DNA of 8,388 bases. Source: an uncultured Clostridia bacterium. Lineage in GTDB: Bacteria; Bacillota; Clostridia; Oscillospirales; Oscillospiraceae. The DNA lies in NCBI GenBank assembly GCA_937894515.1, contig CALCRH010000152.1, positions 1-8,388 of the forward strand. The letters are read 5' to 3'. The notes beneath the pieces were generated by a model. That model worked only from the letters and a program-made list of their open reading frames with translations, did no database searches and had not been told where the DNA came from. Position numbers and translations under genes: made by a program. Position 1 is the stretch's first letter. Every line of letters begins with the position of its first letter. Below are positions 5,500 to 8,388 of this stretch, in pieces.

Positions 5500-6422
5500 A
5501 AGCGCCCTCCATTACGAATGGAACTCACTTCCGCAAGATGCTCATACCCTTTAGCAGTAGCGCAGATGTCATCGTTGATTGTTACGCGGTTTTCATCATA
5601 TACGCCGAAGTTCCGTATCAGGCAGCTTCCGCCGCCGAGCACGTACAGCCTCATCAGTTCCGGATTGTATTCATGCTCACGGAGTCTCTGGAAGATGCCC
5701 GCAACATATTCAGTCGCAGTATCCGTAATGGTCTTCAAATAATCTTCCTTGATGTCTGCTGTACCGAAACGAAACACGCGATTGATAATTGCCTCATCGA
5801 CGGTTGTGTGATGGATTCGCATGACATTCTCACGAACCGCCAGAAGGCACTGGTGCGTACCGTATTTCTCCGTGAACATATTGCCGGGAATCGGCTTTTT
5901 GTCATTGATGAACATGATGTTCATGGTGCCGTTGCCAATATCGCAGAGCATATTGACTCCCTTGAACTCGGAGAGGCGATCTGCAACTGCGGCAAAACCC
6001 TGCGGGAACACATCTGCTCCGATGATCTCCACATGGTACTGAGTGCCGCGGAAGGTAAACTCAACCTCGCGGTTTTGCATAAGGTAGTCTTTGAACTCGT
6101 TTCGCTGACCGCTCACCCAGGTAAGGGGAAGACCGGCTGCAATGTGAACCTTGCCGGAGGTAATCTTTCGGATATTCAGCTCCCGCGCAATCCCTGCAAG
6201 AGCAAGAACGTAGTAGTCAATATCCTTTGTCTTATCCGCAAGGAACTCTTTATGACCTTCACCGATCAGATAATATCTGCCGTCATAGACAAGCAAATTA
6301 TCTTTGAAAACGGGTTCGGTATCATAGACCGCCACGCTTGCCGGGAAGCAGCAGTTTGCGGTTTTGATATTGCCGTATCCGCTGTCGATTCCGATGATGA
6401 ATACATCATTGATTTCTTTCAC
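5496..6422 (-). CDS. parM: ParM/StbA-like actin-fold ATPase (plasmid segregation)
   Basis: 308 aa from GTG. This is an actin-like NTPase whose filaments push sister DNA molecules apart. Motifs of the fold are in order: phosphate 1 loop IGIDSGYGNIKTA (10-22), a conserved GLPLTWV (97-103) and FPQGFAAV (139-146), phosphate 2 loop CDIGNGTMNIM (160-170), and adenosine loop VLGGGSCLIRNF (261-272). The length is normal for the family (about 300-330). The frame is open upstream as far as 6584, but those 54 extra residues have no family character and overlap the YodL-DUF3846 gene. GTG 6422 is preceded by a ribosome binding site and lies 13 nt after the upstream stop. Together with the ParR-like gene it forms a type II partition pair, implying a circular, possibly replicating form of the element. 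Confidence 0.88.
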   Translation of the reverse strand: MKEINDVFIIGIDSGYGNIKTANCCFPASVAVYDTEPVFKDNLLVYDGRYYLIGEGHKEFLADKTKDIDYYVLALAGIARELNIRKITSGKVHIAAGLPLTWVSGQRNEFKDYLMQNREVEFTFRGTQYHVEIIGADVFPQGFAAVADRLSEFKGVNMLCDIGNGTMNIMFINDKKPIPGNMFTEKYGTHQCLLAVRENVMRIHHTTVDEAIINRVFRFGTADIKEDYLKTITDTATEYVAGIFQRLREHEYNPELMRLYVLGGGSCLIRNFGVYDENRVTINDDICATAKGYEHLAEVSSIRNGGRL

Positions 6423-6425
6423 GCT

Positions 6426-6434
6426 CTCACCCCC
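6426..6434 (-). promoter_or_regulatory. Ribosome binding site that sets the GTG start of the ParM-like gene
   Basis: The minus strand reads GGGGGTGAG, a GGAGGTGA-like match, ending three bases before GTG 6422. It sits directly after the TAA of the YodL-DUF3846 gene (6438-6436). It supports the short start over the 54-residue upstream extension. Confidence 0.75.
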
Positions 6435-6435
6435 G

Positions 6436-7161
6436 TTATCTCGACTTTTCCGGCTGAGGGTTATACGGTACAGAAAGGATCTTCCCGTTGACACTGATAA
6501 GCTTTTCGGGATTTCGGAACTGCTTTTTGAATCGTTCAAGCTGTTCACGATCCAGCGAGCCGAAGTTCTGACCGGAGCAATCACAGATAAAGAAGGGACC
6601 GAAAATCACATCCATGATTTCATGATTCTCTCCGTAGACTGCGCGGTTGGGGTCCATGCCGTTAAACTTGCCTTCCTCGTTACACACGATGCAAACAGCC
6701 TCCTCAAAAGGATAGAAGGCTTCAATATCGCCCTTGACGGCTGCCTGCAGACCTTCAAGTGTATTTGTGATCTCCGTTACTCTGGCGACCTTACCCGGCT
6801 CACAGAGCACCACCTTGATTTTTTCCTCTTTCAGTTCTTCGGTGAGGTCGGGGGCAAAATTGACCTTCTGGAAACCGACAGTATCGCAGAAGTTATAGGT
6901 GGATTCACCGTCTGCGCCGATAACCTCAACCACATCCGAAACCGAAAGCGATCTGCCTTTGTATCCCTTTGGATGGTCAAGATTGAACATGCGATATACG
7001 TCTTCGAGGTTCTCACAGCTTACTTCACCCTCGAAAACCTTGTCGTAGATCTCGCTTTCGATTTCAGAAGAACCCTGAAACCGTTCCAGTCCGTCAAGGC
7101 TCTGGAAAGCCACGCGATTATGGTCGCGTCCCATGTTGACCTGATAAATTGCTATATCCAT
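6436..7161 (-). CDS. YodL domain - DUF3846 domain protein
   Basis: 241 aa. The N-terminal part (about 1-105) matches the YodL domain as seen in Clostridial mobile elements: IYQVNMGRDHNRVAFQSLD, LERFQGSSEIESEIYDKVFEGEV, LEDVYRMFNLDHPKGYKGRSLSVSDVVEV and FCDTVGFQKV. The C-terminal part (about 114-195) matches DUF3846: IKVVLCEPGKVARVTEI, LEGLQAAVKGDIEAFYPF, CIVCNEEGK, MDPNRAVY and DVIFGPFFICD. The molecular function of both domains is unknown to me; proteins of this type recur in conjugative elements and phages and are sometimes found beside anti-defence genes. The ATG shares one base with the stop of the TOPRIM gene (TAATG), and AAAGGAG lies about eleven bases upstream, so translation is coupled. 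Confidence 0.82.
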   Translation of the reverse strand: MDIAIYQVNMGRDHNRVAFQSLDGLERFQGSSEIESEIYDKVFEGEVSCENLEDVYRMFNLDHPKGYKGRSLSVSDVVEVIGADGESTYNFCDTVGFQKVNFAPDLTEELKEEKIKVVLCEPGKVARVTEITNTLEGLQAAVKGDIEAFYPFEEAVCIVCNEEGKFNGMDPNRAVYGENHEIMDVIFGPFFICDCSGQNFGSLDREQLERFKKQFRNPEKLISVNGKILSVPYNPQPEKSR

Positions 7162-8102
7162 TAGCGTTCTTTCTCCTTTCTCATTCGTGTTATTCCTACA
7201 CGGATTTTCAGTTCGTCGTTGACATCCTTACCGCAGGACGGAGGCTCATCAAGCACCGTGTATTTGCCTTGCAAGCCGGACACAATTCCTTTTACCGCGC
7301 CACGACCTATCTCATCGTTATCCAGGTGAAGTCGAATCGTGCTCACCGTCGGATGATCTTCAAGGAAACGGCTCAGTGCAACGGGAACGACATTTTCTCT
7401 TTTTGTCCGATATACACCGGCTAAAGAAAGAAATATTTCCGATTTCCAGTCGCGCCCTTCAATCAGCTCCAGCGTTGCATAACTCATAGCGTCTATCGCA
7501 GACTCAAACACATGGATTTCTTTTGCGCCGGTATTCTCACCGATTGAAAAAGAAAAGTGTTTGTCGCTTCCGGTAAGCTCACCTTTGTACTGCCCGACAG
7601 TTCCACGGAGTGCTCCGTATCGTGCTGTTCCATCCTTGTCGTACCCTACAAAAACTGCGTTGTGATAGTCCATAGACTCAAAGAGCGTTTTATGCTCGAT
7701 GCAGTAGCGGATAATGACCGGATGAATGCCGCGACTTCTCAGATAGCGTTCAACATGGGAGGTATCGTCTGACAGTTTCGGCATAAGAAAATCGCGGTGA
7801 ACTTTTTCCTTTTGGCGATAAAAAACAGGCGGTTGTATCGCCGCCCGTCCGATTATTGCTTCTACCGCCTCCATGAATGAAAGCCCTTTGACTTTTATGA
7901 GATAATCAAGAGCAGACCGCCCGCCGATGTCCTGTGAGAACCAATACCATTTCCCGTTGCTGATACGAAGGGAGTCGTGTTCTCTTGTGCAGTAGGTGTT
8001 GCCGGATACATGGACAAGTTCCTGCGGTTCATAGTTTCGGAGATAGGTCATCAGATCCATTTCCTTCGCTTTCAGAATGTCTTCCGCAGCAATATAAGCC
8101 AT
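7161..8102 (-). CDS. DUF3991 and TOPRIM domain protein (primase-like)
   Basis: 313 aa. The N-terminal region (about 15-90) resembles the DUF3991/primase zinc-finger fold, with SGNTYCTREHDSLRISNGKWYWFSQDIGGRSALDYLIKVKG, but only C38 and H42 could bind metal, so the finger looks degenerate. A linker with VERYLRSRGIHPVIIRYCIE and GTARYGALRG follows. The C-terminal TOPRIM domain (about 194-300) has the conserved Glu in IHVFESAIDAMSY (E200), the Asp pair in RLHLDNDEIGR (D261, D263) and GKDVNDEL (291-298). Such proteins may prime or process DNA during mobile-element replication or transfer; the exact role is unproven. The start has GAGGTGA about six bases upstream, overlapping the stop of the DUF3848-like gene. 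Confidence 0.87.
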   Translation of the reverse strand: MAYIAAEDILKAKEMDLMTYLRNYEPQELVHVSGNTYCTREHDSLRISNGKWYWFSQDIGGRSALDYLIKVKGLSFMEAVEAIIGRAAIQPPVFYRQKEKVHRDFLMPKLSDDTSHVERYLRSRGIHPVIIRYCIEHKTLFESMDYHNAVFVGYDKDGTARYGALRGTVGQYKGELTGSDKHFSFSIGENTGAKEIHVFESAIDAMSYATLELIEGRDWKSEIFLSLAGVYRTKRENVVPVALSRFLEDHPTVSTIRLHLDNDEIGRGAVKGIVSGLQGKYTVLDEPPSCGKDVNDELKIRVGITRMRKEKER

Positions 8103-8108
8103 GACGCA

Positions 8109-8388
8109 TCACCTCGATTCTCGCTGTTCCCGAATAAAGTCCTGTCGGATGATGGCATTGGCACGGCACTCGATAGTGTCGCGGATGTTCTCCATGTGAT
8201 CGGTTTCTCGCTTCTCGAAATCCTTGAACACATCTGCAAGCGGGCTGGGCGATTTCAGAAGTGCCTTGCACTGCTTGTCTGACAGATCATGATACTCAAG
8301 AGCAAGAACAATATCCTCGCGCACCGTGTACTCATAACAGTGGTTGAGAATTTCACCGGGCGGCTGGTTCATCAGCCACTCACGGTAC
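8109..8388 (-). CDS. DUF3848-like protein, C-terminal part (5' end beyond window)
   Basis: The frame is open to the right edge. Before the internal ATG at 8372 it continues as YREWL, and no ribosome binding site precedes that ATG. The gene therefore most likely begins outside the window. The visible sequence, EWLMNQPPGEILNHCYEYTVREDIVLALEYHDLSDKQCKALLKSPSPLADVFKDFEKRETDHMENIRDTIE, matches my recollection of DUF3848, a small alpha-helical family of Clostridial mobile elements with no known function. Six bases separate its stop from the start of the TOPRIM gene, so it belongs to the same operon. Confidence 0.7.
   Translation of the reverse strand, partial: YREWLMNQPPGEILNHCYEYTVREDIVLALEYHDLSDKQCKALLKSPSPLADVFKDFEKRETDHMENIRDTIECRANAIIRQDFIREQRESR

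Noticed and set aside
5538..6491. Long plus-strand open frame (317 codons) opposite the ParM-like gene
   Set aside because: It lies antisense to a gene with clear actin-fold motifs, shows no recognisable domain, and has no matching operon context. It is a shadow of the high-quality minus-strand frame.
6423..6584. 54-residue N-terminal extension of the ParM-like protein from an upstream start at 6584
   Set aside because: It overlaps the end of the YodL-DUF3846 gene by about 150 nt and lacks family similarity. The GTG at 6422 has a proper ribosome binding site and places the phosphate-1 loop at the usual distance from the N-terminus.
6364..7164. Plus-strand open frame (266 codons) opposite the YodL-DUF3846 gene
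   Set aside because: It is antisense to a recognised gene and has no family character; treated as a shadow frame.

Overview
The window looks like the core of an integrative and conjugative element (or conjugative plasmid) from a Gram-positive gut-type Clostridia (Firmicutes). Almost every gene is on the minus strand. Strong AGGAGG-like ribosome binding sites precede most starts, genes are packed with 1-62 nt overlaps, and the gene families (DUF3848, DUF3991-TOPRIM, YodL/DUF3846, ParM/ParR, MobC, MOBP relaxase, PcfB, ArdC-like, VirD4) are the familiar set of Clostridial ICEs. Species-level assignment is not possible from this sequence alone. No tRNA, rRNA, insertion sequence or CRISPR array is visible.

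Layout in transcription order, from the right edge to the left. First comes the 3' part of a DUF3848-like gene (8109-8388, running off the edge), then a DUF3991/TOPRIM protein (7161-8102), a YodL-DUF3846 protein (6436-7161), a ParM/StbA-like actin ATPase starting at GTG (5496-6422) and a small ParR-like protein (5230-5499). Next is an 87-nt gap with two copies of a 22-bp palindrome separated by exactly 22 bp, then an unrecognised 101-aa protein (4837-5142). A 97-nt gap follows with nested inverted repeats that I take as a candidate oriT. After it come MobC (4410-4739), a MOBP relaxase (2983-4410), PcfB (2265-3044), an ArdC-N/metallopeptidase-like protein (1362-2261), an unrecognised 63-aa protein (1158-1349) and the N-terminal third to 40% of a VirD4/TraG coupling protein (476-1207).

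Functionally, MobC and the relaxase would form the relaxosome on the inverted-repeat region, and PcfB with VirD4 would hand the nicked strand to a type IV secretion channel whose genes should lie further left but are absent. ParM/ParR with the twin palindromes look like a segregation module for an extrachromosomal phase. The ArdC-like protein may protect incoming DNA from restriction.

The main surprise is at the left end. VirD4 homology stops abruptly at about position 548. From about 528 down to position 1 the minus strand carries a different open frame, with no stop codon, that reads as the C-terminal nuclease domain of a phage terminase large subunit. This is either a real ICE/phage recombination junction or an assembly chimera, and the sequence alone cannot decide between them.
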